A DNA stretch of 64,000 nt from positions 62,001-126,000 of the forward strand of contig NZ_FXXN01000017.1 of assembly GCF_900184795.1 (NCBI RefSeq), read 5' to 3'. Position 1 is the stretch's first letter. Every line of letters starts with the position of its first letter. A program made the translations under genes and the position numbers. The DNA comes from Magnetospirillum sp. 15-1. Lineage in GTDB: Bacteria > Pseudomonadota > Alphaproteobacteria > Rhodospirillales > Magnetospirillaceae. The notes beneath the pieces are model-generated. The model did no database searches. It had not been told where the DNA came from and worked only from the letters and a program-made list of their open reading frames with translations. Shown one piece after another: positions 26,953 through 35,478 of this stretch.

Positions 26953-28589
26953 CCCTTCCGCCGATGCCGCGCCAGATAGAGCGGGGTTCGCGACTTCGGC
27001 ACCTTGTGGATGAAGTTGTAGCGGGCCACGTGGTAGCTGGGATCGAAGCCGTAGAAGTTCAGCTTCATGTGCTCCAGTTCCTCGGCGCGGTACTGGTCCA
27101 GCGGCTTTTCCGCCTCGTCGGCGGCGCGCGACAGGCGCTTGGCGACCAGACGCTCCTCCAGGGCCGGGTCGGCGGCCAAGGCTTCGGCCATTTCCTCCAC
27201 CAGCCGGCGGAACTCGGGCACACCGCGCCCGAAGCGGCAATCGACCAGCCCCAGGCGCTCCGCCTCGCTGGTGCCCATGGGCAGGCGGGCCTCGACCACT
27301 TGGCGCGCGCGCTCGGCGCCGCAGCGCCGGGGCAGCAGGTAGGTCCAGTATTCCGAGCCGTAGAGGTTGCCCATGCCTTTGTAATGGGGATTGAGCACCA
27401 CGGCGTCCCGCGCCGCCACCAGATCGGCGGCCAGCGCCATGAACACGCCGCCCGCCCCGGCATTGCCCTGCATGGCGGCGATGGTGAAGTGGCTGCCGCA
27501 GGTGATGATCTCGCGGCACAGATCGTTCATGGCGTTGATGTTGGCCCAGGATTCTTCGGCCGGGCTCTGGGCGCTTTCGATGGTGCACAGATGGATGCCG
27601 TTGGACCAGAAATCCGGACCGCCCATCAGCACGATCACCTTGGTGGGCCGGCTTGCCGCCTTGGCGAAGGCATCCTTCAGCCGCCGGCACTGGTCGGTGC
27701 TCATGGCGCCGTTGACGAAGGGGAAGTGCAGGTATCCCACCCCGTGGCGCTCGTCGTACCAGATGTCGTGATAGCCGGGGAGGTCCGGCAGGTGATCCTG
27801 GGACCCCAGAACGTCCAGCGCCGGCAGCTTCAGCGCGTGGGGTTCCTTGGCCCGCAGATGGCCGATCCATACCGCGCCGTCCGTGGTGGCGCGCGCCACC
27901 GCATGGCCCGAGCGGGCGATCAGCTCGCCCGGCTTGCCCGAAAGCCCCGCCGCCGCATGGGCGTCATAAAGATAGACCGACCGGTCGAGCATGCTGTCCA
28001 GCAGGCCCGGCGTACCGTCGGCCGAGCGGATTTTGCGCAGCACGGTGGCCGTGTCGTCCCTGGCCCAGTCGATGGCCCGTTCCGCCTGTTTCACCGCCGG
28101 CTTGAAGGGCGCCAAAGTGGGGCGACCGACCGGTCCGTCGGAGAGGCGGGCGAGGGCGTCGAGCACCGCGTCGACCGCCCCGTCGGCCACTTCGTTGCGG
28201 TAGAGGCTGGACTTGGTGGCGTGGCGCAGGGCAAAGGTGCGGCTGGCCCACACCGGGCCTTCGTCCATGCCGGATTCGGCCTGCAGCACGGTGACGCCCC
28301 ATTCCGCGTGGCCTTCCAGGATGGCCCAGTCGAGCGCCGCCGGTCCCCGGTCGCCGGGCGGGCCGGGATGGACTACCAGACACAGGTGGTTCCTCCACAC
28401 CGCGTCGGGGATGGCGCGCTTCAGGAAGGGGGCGACGATCACGTCGGGCCGCGCCATCTCCACCGCCTGGATGGTGACGGCGTCGTTGACGTCGAATTCG
28501 CAGGTGACCTCGTGGCCCAGTTCGCCCAGTTCCACCCACAGGCGCTGGGTCAGGGAGTTGAAGGAATGGGCAAGGAGGAGGATTTTCAT
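26949..28589 (-). CDS. hypX: Hydrogenase maturation factor HypX/HoxX
   Basis: A 546-residue two-domain enzyme. The N-terminal half resembles formyl-THF hydrolase/Met-tRNA formyltransferase (MKILLLAHSFNSLTQRLW, VHPGPPGDRGP), the C-terminal half the crotonase family (MQGNAGAGGVFMALAADLV, DLVAARDAVVLNPHYKGMG). HypX makes the CO ligand of the NiFe active site from formyl-THF via formyl-CoA, allowing hydrogenase assembly in air. It is the last gene of the minus-strand hydrogenase cluster, 100 bp after hypE. Confidence 0.95.
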   Translation of the reverse strand: MKILLLAHSFNSLTQRLWVELGELGHEVTCEFDVNDAVTIQAVEMARPDVIVAPFLKRAIPDAVWRNHLCLVVHPGPPGDRGPAALDWAILEGHAEWGVTVLQAESGMDEGPVWASRTFALRHATKSSLYRNEVADGAVDAVLDALARLSDGPVGRPTLAPFKPAVKQAERAIDWARDDTATVLRKIRSADGTPGLLDSMLDRSVYLYDAHAAAGLSGKPGELIARSGHAVARATTDGAVWIGHLRAKEPHALKLPALDVLGSQDHLPDLPGYHDIWYDERHGVGYLHFPFVNGAMSTDQCRRLKDAFAKAASRPTKVIVLMGGPDFWSNGIHLCTIESAQSPAEESWANINAMNDLCREIITCGSHFTIAAMQGNAGAGGVFMALAADLVAARDAVVLNPHYKGMGNLYGSEYWTYLLPRRCGAERARQVVEARLPMGTSEAERLGLVDCRFGRGVPEFRRLVEEMAEALAADPALEERLVAKRLSRAADEAEKPLDQYRAEELEHMKLNFYGFDPSYHVARYNFIHKVPKSRTPLYLARHRRKG

Positions 28590-28672
28590 TTTGTCAGTCC
28601 CTCAAGCGCCGGGCGCCCACCTCCGTGGGCTTGGCTCCCGCGCCATAAGGCGCGCCGGCCCTTGGCCGCAAG

Positions 28673-28690
28673 GCGATGGCACGCCATCGC
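28673..28690. terminator. Hairpin after hypE
   Basis: Perfect 8-bp inverted repeat GCGATGGC / GCCATCGC with a two-base spacer, touching the hypE stop codon. No T-run follows on the minus strand, so it more likely protects or processes the mRNA end before hypX than terminates transcription. Confidence 0.4.
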
Positions 28691-29754
28691 TAGCAAATCC
28701 TCGGCAATTGCTCGCCGGCCAGCCAGTCCACCACCCGGTTGCCGCCCATGCGGGTCTTCATCTGGACGAAGTGGTGGGAATCCTCGCGACATGCCCCGAT
28801 GCGCGCCGCGTCACGGCCCAGCGGATGGGCGCGCATGATCGCCAGCAGGCGGGGCGCGTCGGCTTCGGCGCAGATGCAGATCAGCTTGCCCTCGTTGGCG
28901 ACATAAAGGGGGTCGAGGCCCAGCAGTTCGCAGGCGCCCAGCACCTGCGGCTTGACCGGGACCAGGGCTTCCTCCATCAGCATGCCGACGCCCGATTGGC
29001 TGGCGATCTCGTTCAAGGTGGCGGCGAGGCCGCCCCGTGTCGGGTCGCGCAGCACGCGGATGCCGGGCACCGCCGACACCATCTCTGCGACCATTGTATG
29101 CAATGCCGCCGAATCCGACAGGATCTCGGTCTCGAAGCCTAAGGATTCCCGCTGGCTCATCACCGCCACGCCGTGGTCGCCCATGGTGCCCGATACCAGG
29201 ATGGCGTCACCGGGCCGCGCCTTGTCGCCGGAAATCTCCACACCGGCCGGCACCATGCCGATGCCCGCCGTGGTGATGAAGATGCCGTCGCCCTTGCCCT
29301 TTTCCACCACCTTGGTATCGCCGGTCACCACCGGCACGCCGGCATCCTTGCTGGCTTTCGCCATGGAGAGAACGATGCGCTTCAGATCGGAAAGGGGAAA
29401 GCCCTCCTCGATGATGAAGCCCGCCGACAGGGACAGGGGCCTGGCCCCGGCCATGGCCACGTCGTTGACGGTGCCGTGGACGGACAGCGAGCCGATATCG
29501 CCGCCGGGAAAGAACAGTGGGCTGATGACATAGCCGTCGGTGGTCATCACCATGCGGCCGCCCCCAAGCAGTTCATGGGGGACGTCGAAAGCGGCCTGAT
29601 CATTGCGCTGGTTCAGCGCCTCGTTGTCGAAGGCGGCGACGAACAGTTCCTCGACCAGCTGCGCCATGGCGCGGCCGCCGCCGCCATGGGTGAGGTCGAC
29701 GCGGCCGTTCTGGATGTCCAGCGGGCGGGGATGGGCACGGCGGGGCAGGGTCAT
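28690..29754 (-). CDS. hypE: Hydrogenase maturation protein HypE
   Basis: A 354-residue AIRS/PurM-like ATPase that dehydrates the carbamoyl group placed on its C-terminal cysteine, giving the cyanide ligand. It starts with DIQNGRVDLTHGGGGRAM and ends LPRIC, the diagnostic HypE tail with the thiocarbamoylated cysteine last. ATG at 29754 directly follows the stop of the DUF2442 gene. Confidence 0.97.
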   Translation of the reverse strand: MTLPRRAHPRPLDIQNGRVDLTHGGGGRAMAQLVEELFVAAFDNEALNQRNDQAAFDVPHELLGGGRMVMTTDGYVISPLFFPGGDIGSLSVHGTVNDVAMAGARPLSLSAGFIIEEGFPLSDLKRIVLSMAKASKDAGVPVVTGDTKVVEKGKGDGIFITTAGIGMVPAGVEISGDKARPGDAILVSGTMGDHGVAVMSQRESLGFETEILSDSAALHTMVAEMVSAVPGIRVLRDPTRGGLAATLNEIASQSGVGMLMEEALVPVKPQVLGACELLGLDPLYVANEGKLICICAEADAPRLLAIMRAHPLGRDAARIGACREDSHHFVQMKTRMGGNRVVDWLAGEQLPRIC

Positions 29755-30018
29755 TCAATGCTGTCCGGGAAGGGGGGCGCCCGTGGCGCGGGAATAGAGG
29801 ACGTCGGGACAAATGTCGGCCCCGTTGGGCCAGCAGATGGTCCCTAATTCGGGATTGACCCGCACCCTGGCGAATTCTGCGGGGTCCTTCAGGGGGGCGA
29901 AAATGCCTTTGAAGGAGAGCAGGGTGGAGCAGTCCACCTCGCCTTCGGTGCCATCCTCGAAACGCAGACGGAGTTTGAAGCCGTCCACCGTGGTGACTTG
30001 GACAACATCCCTGTGCAT
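29755..30018 (-). CDS. DUF2442 domain protein
   Basis: An 87-residue protein matching DUF2442: VTTVDGFKLRLRFEDGTEG, the VDCSTLL segment, and GTICWPNGADICPDVLY near the end. DUF2442 proteins commonly pair with DUF4160 proteins, as here, and the pair has a toxin-antitoxin-like distribution, though no activity is proven to my knowledge. It lies between hypD and hypE with no spare bases, so it is part of the hydrogenase transcript. Confidence 0.88.
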   Translation of the reverse strand: MHRDVVQVTTVDGFKLRLRFEDGTEGEVDCSTLLSFKGIFAPLKDPAEFARVRVNPELGTICWPNGADICPDVLYSRATGAPLPGQH

Positions 30019-30021
30019 GAC

Positions 30022-30282
30022 CTACTCCAGAGGTGCGATCTTGTTGAGCGGCAGATCCTGGCGGGCCAAGGCCCAATCCTTCTCCAACTCGTCCTTGTGA
30101 GCCGCGGCCCATTCTATCACGAGGCCCATGGCTTTGGGCGGCAGGTTGCCTTGAATACAGGCCAGATCATTGATGCGGATCACCGCCTCGCGGTCGCCGT
30201 AGCGGACGTGAAAGTGGGGCGGGGCGTGGTCGTCGTAATACATGGCGATGATCATGCCCAGGAACCGGCTGATTTCAGGCAT
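30022..30282 (-). CDS. DUF4160 domain protein
   Basis: An 86-residue protein starting MPEISRFLGMIIAMYYDDHA, followed by PPHFHVRYGDREAVIRI, the hallmark of DUF4160. ATG at 30282 overlaps the end of hypD by eight bases; an in-frame upstream start would lengthen the overlap and is less likely. The DUF2442 gene follows after three bases. Function unknown; it is often found with DUF2442 partners. Confidence 0.88.
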   Translation of the reverse strand: MPEISRFLGMIIAMYYDDHAPPHFHVRYGDREAVIRINDLACIQGNLPPKAMGLVIEWAAAHKDELEKDWALARQDLPLNKIAPLE

Positions 30283-31414
30283 CGGTTCTCTCCAAATCCC
30301 GGAACCTTCCATAGGTCCAATGGGCGGCGCAGGCGCCCTCGGCCGAGACCATGCACGAGCCCATGGGGTTCTCCGGCGTGCATACGGTGCCGAACAGCTT
30401 GCAGTCGGTGGGCTTTTTCACCCCCCGCAGGATGGCGCCGCATTCGCACGCCTTGTTGTCGGGCGGGCTGTCCTGGGGCACGTCCCAGCGGCGTTCGGCG
30501 TCCCAGGCGGCATAGGGTTCCTTGAGGCGGAGCGCCGAATAGGGCACCAAGCCCAGGCCCCGCCATTCGAAGACGCGGCGCAGCTCGAACATATCGGCCA
30601 CCAGGGCCTTGGCCTTCTCGTTGCCGTCGCGCGTCACGGCGCGGGCGAATTCGTTCTCCACCTCGAAGCGGCCGTCGTTGATCTGGCGCACCAGCATGCG
30701 CACCGCCTGCATGACATCCAGCGGCTCGAACCCGGCGATGACCACCGGGCGCTGGTATTCCTCGGCGAAATACTCGTAGGGGCGCGAGCCGATGATGGTC
30801 GACACGTGGGCCGGACCGATGAAGGCGTCAAGCCTCACCGTGCCCAGCTCGCGCACTTCCGGGCTGTCGAGAATCTGGGTGATGGCCGATGGTGTCAGCA
30901 CGTGGTTGCAGAACACGCTGAAGTTCTTGAGGTCCAGGGCCTGGGCCTGCTTGATGGCCACGGCGGTGGGCGGCGTGGTGGTCTCGAAGCCGATGGCGAA
31001 GAACACCACCTGACGGTCCGGGTTGGCGCTTGCCAGCTTGATGGCGTCCAGGGTGGAGTAGACCATGCGCACGTCGGCACCCTCGGCCTTGGCCTTCAAG
31101 AGCGACAGGCGCTTCGAGCCCGGCACGCGCAGCATGTCGCCATAGGTGACGAGGGTGACGCCCGGCTGCTTGGCCAGCCAGATGGCGGCGTCGATGCGCC
31201 CGACCGGAAGGACGCAGACCGGGCAGCCCGGCCCGTGGATCATCCGCACGTTGGCGGGCAGCAGGTCTTCCAGCCCATAACGCGAGATGGCATGGGTGTG
31301 GCCGCCGCAGAACTCCATGATGTGGTAGGTGGAACCGGGATCGGCCTCGGCCCTGATGGCGCTCGCGATGCTTTGGGCCACCTCGCCGTCGCGGAACTCG
31401 TCGATGTACTTCAA
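30275..31414 (-). CDS. hypD: Hydrogenase maturation protein HypD
   Basis: A 379-residue [4Fe-4S] scaffold on which Fe(CN)2CO is put together with HypC. It has CGGHTHAISRYGL near the N-terminus, IHGPGCPVCVLPVGRID and FFAIGFETTTPPTA, plus C-terminal cysteines (CECGAILRG, CMVSAEGACAAHW) that bind the cluster. The start codon is TTG at 31414, overlapping the hypC stop (TTGA). Confidence 0.97.
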   Translation of the reverse strand: MKYIDEFRDGEVAQSIASAIRAEADPGSTYHIMEFCGGHTHAISRYGLEDLLPANVRMIHGPGCPVCVLPVGRIDAAIWLAKQPGVTLVTYGDMLRVPGSKRLSLLKAKAEGADVRMVYSTLDAIKLASANPDRQVVFFAIGFETTTPPTAVAIKQAQALDLKNFSVFCNHVLTPSAITQILDSPEVRELGTVRLDAFIGPAHVSTIIGSRPYEYFAEEYQRPVVIAGFEPLDVMQAVRMLVRQINDGRFEVENEFARAVTRDGNEKAKALVADMFELRRVFEWRGLGLVPYSALRLKEPYAAWDAERRWDVPQDSPPDNKACECGAILRGVKKPTDCKLFGTVCTPENPMGSCMVSAEGACAAHWTYGRFRDLERTDA

Positions 31415-31647
31415 GCGAGCGCCTCCGGGGCCAGCTCACCCATCTCGCGGAACAGCTCCAGGGTGCGCGCCGCCTCCTCCGGGTCGATCACCGACAGGGC
31501 GTAGCCCACATGGACGATGACGTAGTCGCCGGGCTTCACGTCGCTGACCAGGGCCAGCGATACCGTCTTGGCGACGCCGCCCAGTTCCACCCGCGCATTG
31601 TCGTCGGGCAGCAGTTCGGTAACCAGGGCGGGCAGGGCAAGGCACAT
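31411..31647 (-). CDS. hypC: HypC-type hydrogenase chaperone
   Basis: A 78-residue protein beginning MCLALPALV, with the essential Cys2 that carries the iron precursor, and GDYVIVHVGYALSVIDPEEA near the C-terminus. HypC works with HypD and then delivers iron to the large subunit. It directly precedes hypD with a 4-bp overlap. A second member, at 35242-35475, is near the structural genes. Confidence 0.96.
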   Translation of the reverse strand: MCLALPALVTELLPDDNARVELGGVAKTVSLALVSDVKPGDYVIVHVGYALSVIDPEEAARTLELFREMGELAPEALA

Positions 31648-31663
31648 GATTACAGCTTCCTTT

Positions 31664-32737
31664 TTAACTCAGCGCGGCGATCCAGGCCTGTCCCAGGGAC
31701 AGGCCGGCATCGCTGGGCGAGACCTTGGACGCGGTCAGCGGCTTAAGACCGGCCGCACTCAGCCTTTCCACCATCCCGGCGGTCAGCACCTTGTTGAGGA
31801 AGCAGCCGCCTCCCAGGGTGACGTAGGGCGTGCCGGCGGTCTCGGCCACCTCGGTGATCCACTGGATCATGGCCTCGATCAGGGTGCCGTGGAAGAGGTT
31901 GGCGCCGCGTACCGGATCGGTGCAATGGGCAAGGCAGGCCAGCAGCGGCAGCAGGTCCAGCACTCCGTCCTGAACGATCCAGCCGGTGGGCAGGACCTCC
32001 GGCCGGGTGACCAGGGCTTCCAGCGCCATGGGGGCCTGGCCCTCGAATTCGGCGATGGGATGGACGCCCAGCAGGCCGCAGGCGGCGTCGAACAGCCGCC
32101 CGGCCGACGAGGTTTCGGGGCTGTTCAGCCGCCGGTCCAGCATCTGGCCCAGCATGGCACTGGCGGGGATGTCCCTGAAGCGCTCGGCGATTTCGGCCCC
32201 GCGCCCCAGGCGATGCAGGGCGGCTGCGGCCATGCGCCAGGGCTCGCGCGCCGCCCGGTCGCCGCCCGGCTGGGCCAATTGCGCCAGATGGCCGAGGCGG
32301 CGGTAATGGGCGCCATCGGCCAGCAGCAATTCGCCGCCCCACGACTGGTTGCCGGGGCCGAGGCCGAAGCCGTCGAACGACACGCCGATCACCGGGCCTT
32401 CGACGCCGTGCTCGGCGGCTATGGCCGCGGCGTGGGCATGGTGGTGCTGTACCCCGACCTGGGGCAGGTCGAGGGACTGGGCATAGCGGGTACAGTGGAA
32501 ATCGGGATGCAGGTCGTGGGCGACGCGCACCGGCGCGACCCCGGCCTCGGCCACCAGCGCCTCGACAGATTCCTCGAAGGCGGCGATGGCCTCCGGCGTG
32601 CCGAGATCGCCGTGGACGGACGAAATCAGCGCCTCGGCCCCGCGCGTCACGCAAATGGCGTTCTTGAGAAACGCCCCCACGGCCAGCACCGGCGGCACGG
32701 CACGCGGCAGGGGGATGATATGGGCGATGGCACTCAT
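31664..32737 (-). CDS. hypF: Short HypF (carbamoyltransferase domain only)
   Basis: A 357-residue protein corresponding to the C-terminal Kae1/O-carbamoyltransferase-like part of HypF. The metal-binding VQHHHAHAAA and ATP-site motifs (GVSFDGFGLG, TLGGGCFLNKVL) are present. The N-terminal acylphosphatase, zinc-finger and YrdC-like domains of standard HypF (about 750 residues) are missing. The Ralstonia eutropha HypF1 is likewise truncated and works. ATG at 32737; the sequence upstream is a repeat element, not a lost N-terminus. Confidence 0.9.
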   Translation of the reverse strand: MSAIAHIIPLPRAVPPVLAVGAFLKNAICVTRGAEALISSVHGDLGTPEAIAAFEESVEALVAEAGVAPVRVAHDLHPDFHCTRYAQSLDLPQVGVQHHHAHAAAIAAEHGVEGPVIGVSFDGFGLGPGNQSWGGELLLADGAHYRRLGHLAQLAQPGGDRAAREPWRMAAAALHRLGRGAEIAERFRDIPASAMLGQMLDRRLNSPETSSAGRLFDAACGLLGVHPIAEFEGQAPMALEALVTRPEVLPTGWIVQDGVLDLLPLLACLAHCTDPVRGANLFHGTLIEAMIQWITEVAETAGTPYVTLGGGCFLNKVLTAGMVERLSAAGLKPLTASKVSPSDAGLSLGQAWIAALS

Positions 32738-32758
32738 CGGAAGGTTGCCAATAGTGAG

Positions 32759-32849
32759 TTCACCACGAAGGCGCGAAGGCGCGAAGGATCACGAAGAAGA
32801 ATGGAAATCCTTCCCTTTCCCTTCCTGTCCTTCGTGCCTTCGTGGTGAA
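32759..32849. repeat. Dispersed inverted-repeat element, copy 2
   Basis: Perfect 14-bp terminal arms TTCACCACGAAGGC (32759-32772) / GCCTTCGTGGTGAA (32836-32849) enclosing further CGAAGG and CCTTCC units. It is the same family as 8134-8221 and occupies the whole hypB-hypF gap. Confidence 0.8.
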
Positions 32850-32860
32850 AATCCATGGCT

Positions 32861-33802
32861 TCAGCCTTGCTCGATGCTGGAGCGTGCTGCCGCCAGCTTT
32901 TTTTCCAGCAGCGCGACCTTATGGGCCAATGCGCGCTTCCGGCCTTCGTTGATCCAGGCCAGCCATTCATCGAAGCCCTCGCCGGTGCGGGCCGAGAGTT
33001 GCAGCACCACGATGTCGGGATTGACGCGGCGGGCAAAGCCGATGCAGCGCTCCACGTCGAAATCGGTATGAGGCAGCAGGTCGGTCTTGTTGAGGATCAT
33101 CATGGAGGCGGCGTGGAACATATCGGGATATTTCAGGGGCTTGTCCTCGCCCTCCGTCACCGACAGGATCGCCACCTTGTAGGCCTCGCCCAGGTCGAAG
33201 GCGGCGGGGCAGACCAGATTGCCCACATTCTCGATGAACAGCACCGAATCGTCGGCCACGGCCAGCTTGGCGATGGCGCTTTCCACCATGTGGGCGTCCA
33301 GGTGGCAGCCCTTGCCGGTATTGACCTGGATGGCGGGAATGCCGGTGGCGCGGATGCGGTCGGCGTCGAAGCTGGTCTGCTGGTCGCCTTCGATCACCGC
33401 CATGGCGTAGCGGGACTTGAGCGCCTCGGCGGTGCGGCACAGCAGCGTGGTCTTGCCCGAGCCGGGGCTGGACACCAGATTGAGCGCGAAGACACCATGC
33501 TCGGCCAGCCACGCGCGGTTGCGGCCGGCGAAATCGTCGTTGTGGGACAGGATGTCCTTTTCGATCTGGACGATGCGCTTCTGGCTCATGCCCGGCACAT
33601 GGACGCCGGCGATGCCGCGGCCGTAATGGATGTCCTTGTCGGAATCGTGATCGTGGTGGTGATGGGTGTGGCCGTGGGGATGGTCATGGCTGTGATCGTG
33701 ACTGTGGCCGTGATGGTGGTCATGGTCTTCGTCATGCCCGTGGTCATGGGAATGGGCGTGGCCGTCCACCTTGGCGTCTCCGCAGCCGCAAACCGTGCAC
33801 AT
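32861..33802 (-). CDS. hypB: Hydrogenase nickel incorporation GTPase HypB
   Basis: A 313-residue GTPase that inserts nickel with HypA. It begins MCTVCGCG (the high-affinity nickel motif CxxCGC), followed by a His/Asp-rich stretch with 21 histidines in about 40 residues, then the P-loop [11 protein letters not shown], the metal-site region [11 protein letters not shown] and [11 protein letters not shown] at 33802 overlaps the hypA stop (TGATG). The His-rich part probably stores or buffers nickel. Confidence 0.97.
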   Translation of the reverse strand: MCTVCGCGDAKVDGHAHSHDHGHDEDHDHHHGHSHDHSHDHPHGHTHHHHDHDSDKDIHYGRGIAGVHVPGMSQKRIVQIEKDILSHNDDFAGRNRAWLAEHGVFALNLVSSPGSGKTTLLCRTAEALKSRYAMAVIEGDQQTSFDADRIRATGIPAIQVNTGKGCHLDAHMVESAIAKLAVADDSVLFIENVGNLVCPAAFDLGEAYKVAILSVTEGEDKPLKYPDMFHAASMMILNKTDLLPHTDFDVERCIGFARRVNPDIVVLQLSARTGEGFDEWLAWINEGRKRALAHKVALLEKKLAAARSSIEQG

Positions 33803-34146
33803 CACTCCACCTCCATTTCCTTGATCCGCATCTCCTCGCCCGAGGTGACGGTCAGCTTGGCGCCGCCGCAATCGGGGCAGAGGTCCACCCGCGAGGTGAC
33901 GTGGACCGGCTTCGAGCAATCCATGCACCAGGCGGCGCCGGGAACGCGGATGATCTCCAGTTTGGCCTCGGCGGTCAGCGGATTGCCGCGCACCACCGCG
34001 TCGAAGCAGAATTCCATGCTTTCCGGCACCACGGTGGACAGTTCGCCGATCTCCAGCCACACCGTCTTGACCCGGGTGAAACCGTGCTCCGCCGCCTGAT
34101 CCTCCAGGATGCGCACCACGCCCTCGGTCAGGCTCATCTCATGCAT
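33802..34146 (-). CDS. hypA: Hydrogenase nickel incorporation protein HypA
   Basis: A 114-residue nickel metallochaperone. It begins [11 protein letters not shown] (nickel ligands MHE) and has a zinc site seen as WCMDCSKP and LCPDCGGA. It passes nickel to the hydrogenase with HypB. ATG at 34146 overlaps the end of hupK by eight bases. Confidence 0.97.
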   Translation of the reverse strand: MHEMSLTEGVVRILEDQAAEHGFTRVKTVWLEIGELSTVVPESMEFCFDAVVRGNPLTAEAKLEIIRVPGAAWCMDCSKPVHVTSRVDLCPDCGGAKLTVTSGEEMRIKEMEVE

Positions 34147-35242
34147 GGCCGCAGACCTCGACACGATAGGGAACGCAAGGGTCCAGGCTGGCGGCCAGCA
34201 AGGCGGCCCGCCATTCGAGATCGGGGCCGGAGGCTCCCATCAATCCGTGGGCCAGGGGGCCTTGGGGGTGGAAGTTCCATTCGGTGGGAGCCAGAATCCG
34301 GTACTCGCGCAACACTCCCTCCCGCAATTCCACCCGGTGAACCAGCAGGCCGCGCGCCGCGTCCACCAGTCCCAGCCCGGCGCCGTCGGTCCGCTCCATG
34401 GGCAGGCCGCCGGAATCGTCGCACAAATCCTGCGCCAAATCTTCCACTTCCCGCAATGCCGCCGCCATCTCCATCATCCGGGCCGCGAAGCGGGGCATCA
34501 AGCCGTTGCCGTATTGGCCCATCAGGGCCGCCAGCAAGGGGCGGCGGGACTGGCGGGCCAGCGGCCCGGTCTCGAACACGGCGCCAGCGCAGTCGGGACG
34601 GGCGCGATAGGAGCCATCATGGTCGCCGGCCAGCCGTTCGTTCAGGTCGGCCGGTCCGGTTTCGGGCATCAAACTGGGGGAAACGGCGCCGAATCCTTCC
34701 AGATCCTCGTTCTCGATGCGGGCCAGCAGGCGGTCCGCCACCAAATCGGCCCGGTTTCCGGCCTCGCCCAGGCGATGGACGATATCCGCCAGGGTCGGCC
34801 GGTCGGGGGCCAGCCCTCCGCCCCCCGGCATGGCCCAGTCGCCGGCGGGGTAGAGCGCCTTGCGCGCCGTCATGATCAGCGGACGTAGCGGCTTCAGCGC
34901 CGCCAGGTCGGGGGCCTCGCCCAGCAGGGACGGCCAGTCGCGCAGGATGGCGGCGGCGTGTTCGGCGGCCATTTCCACCAGACAGAGGACGCGGCGGGCC
35001 ATATGCTGGGCCGGGGAAGCCTTGATGCCGGCGGCATTCTCCACCGCCTCCAGCCCGGCCAGCCCTTGCGCGGTGCCGCACAGGGAATAGAGGGTGGGCA
35101 GCAGGGCCAGGACCTGGGCCGGCTTGCGGCCGTTCAGCATGTCCGAGGCCAGGACGGGACGGTTGGAGCCGATCTCCACCCGCCCGACGCGGCCCTCGTC
35201 CAGATGAAGGGCGATGGCGATGCTGGAGTCCAGCGGAAGCAT
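34139..35242 (-). CDS. hupK: HupK/HoxV-like degenerate hydrogenase large subunit
   Basis: A 367-residue protein related to NiFe large subunits but without most metal ligands. The N-terminal L1 motif is reduced to SLCGTAQG (one cysteine instead of CxxC). The C-terminal L2 motif is [14 protein letters not shown], so it ends near where a true subunit would be cleaved. HupK/HoxV proteins act as scaffolds during transfer of the iron cofactor. The ATG overlaps the hypC-paralogue stop (TGATG). Confidence 0.88.
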   Translation of the reverse strand: MLPLDSSIAIALHLDEGRVGRVEIGSNRPVLASDMLNGRKPAQVLALLPTLYSLCGTAQGLAGLEAVENAAGIKASPAQHMARRVLCLVEMAAEHAAAILRDWPSLLGEAPDLAALKPLRPLIMTARKALYPAGDWAMPGGGGLAPDRPTLADIVHRLGEAGNRADLVADRLLARIENEDLEGFGAVSPSLMPETGPADLNERLAGDHDGSYRARPDCAGAVFETGPLARQSRRPLLAALMGQYGNGLMPRFAARMMEMAAALREVEDLAQDLCDDSGGLPMERTDGAGLGLVDAARGLLVHRVELREGVLREYRILAPTEWNFHPQGPLAHGLMGASGPDLEWRAALLAASLDPCVPYRVEVCGHA

Positions 35243-35475
35243 CACGCCTGCCCGGTTGCCAGAACCTCGGTGAGATAGGCCAGCGCCTCGGCGGCCATCT
35301 CGGGATCAATCTTCTCGGCGGCGAAGGTGCCGCCGGGGCCGAGGATGACGTAATCGCCCACCGCCACCTCATCGGCCAGCATCATCAGGCTGGTGGTGCG
35401 CAGCGTCCCGAATGCCTCGACCGTGGCGACACCGTTATCGATGGCGGTAATGCGCGACGGCACGGCCATGCACAT
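35242..35475 (-). CDS. Second HypC-family chaperone (HupF/HybG/HoxL-like)
   Basis: A 77-residue HypC paralogue beginning MCMAVPSRI with the essential Cys2, and GDYVILGPGGTFAAEKIDPE toward the C-terminus. Being between the protease gene and hupK, it is likely the chaperone dedicated to this large subunit, as HybG is in E. coli or HupF/HoxL in aerobic systems. It is only three bases from the protease gene. Confidence 0.93.
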   Translation of the reverse strand: MCMAVPSRITAIDNGVATVEAFGTLRTTSLMMLADEVAVGDYVILGPGGTFAAEKIDPEMAAEALAYLTEVLATGQA

Positions 35476-35478
35476 GCT

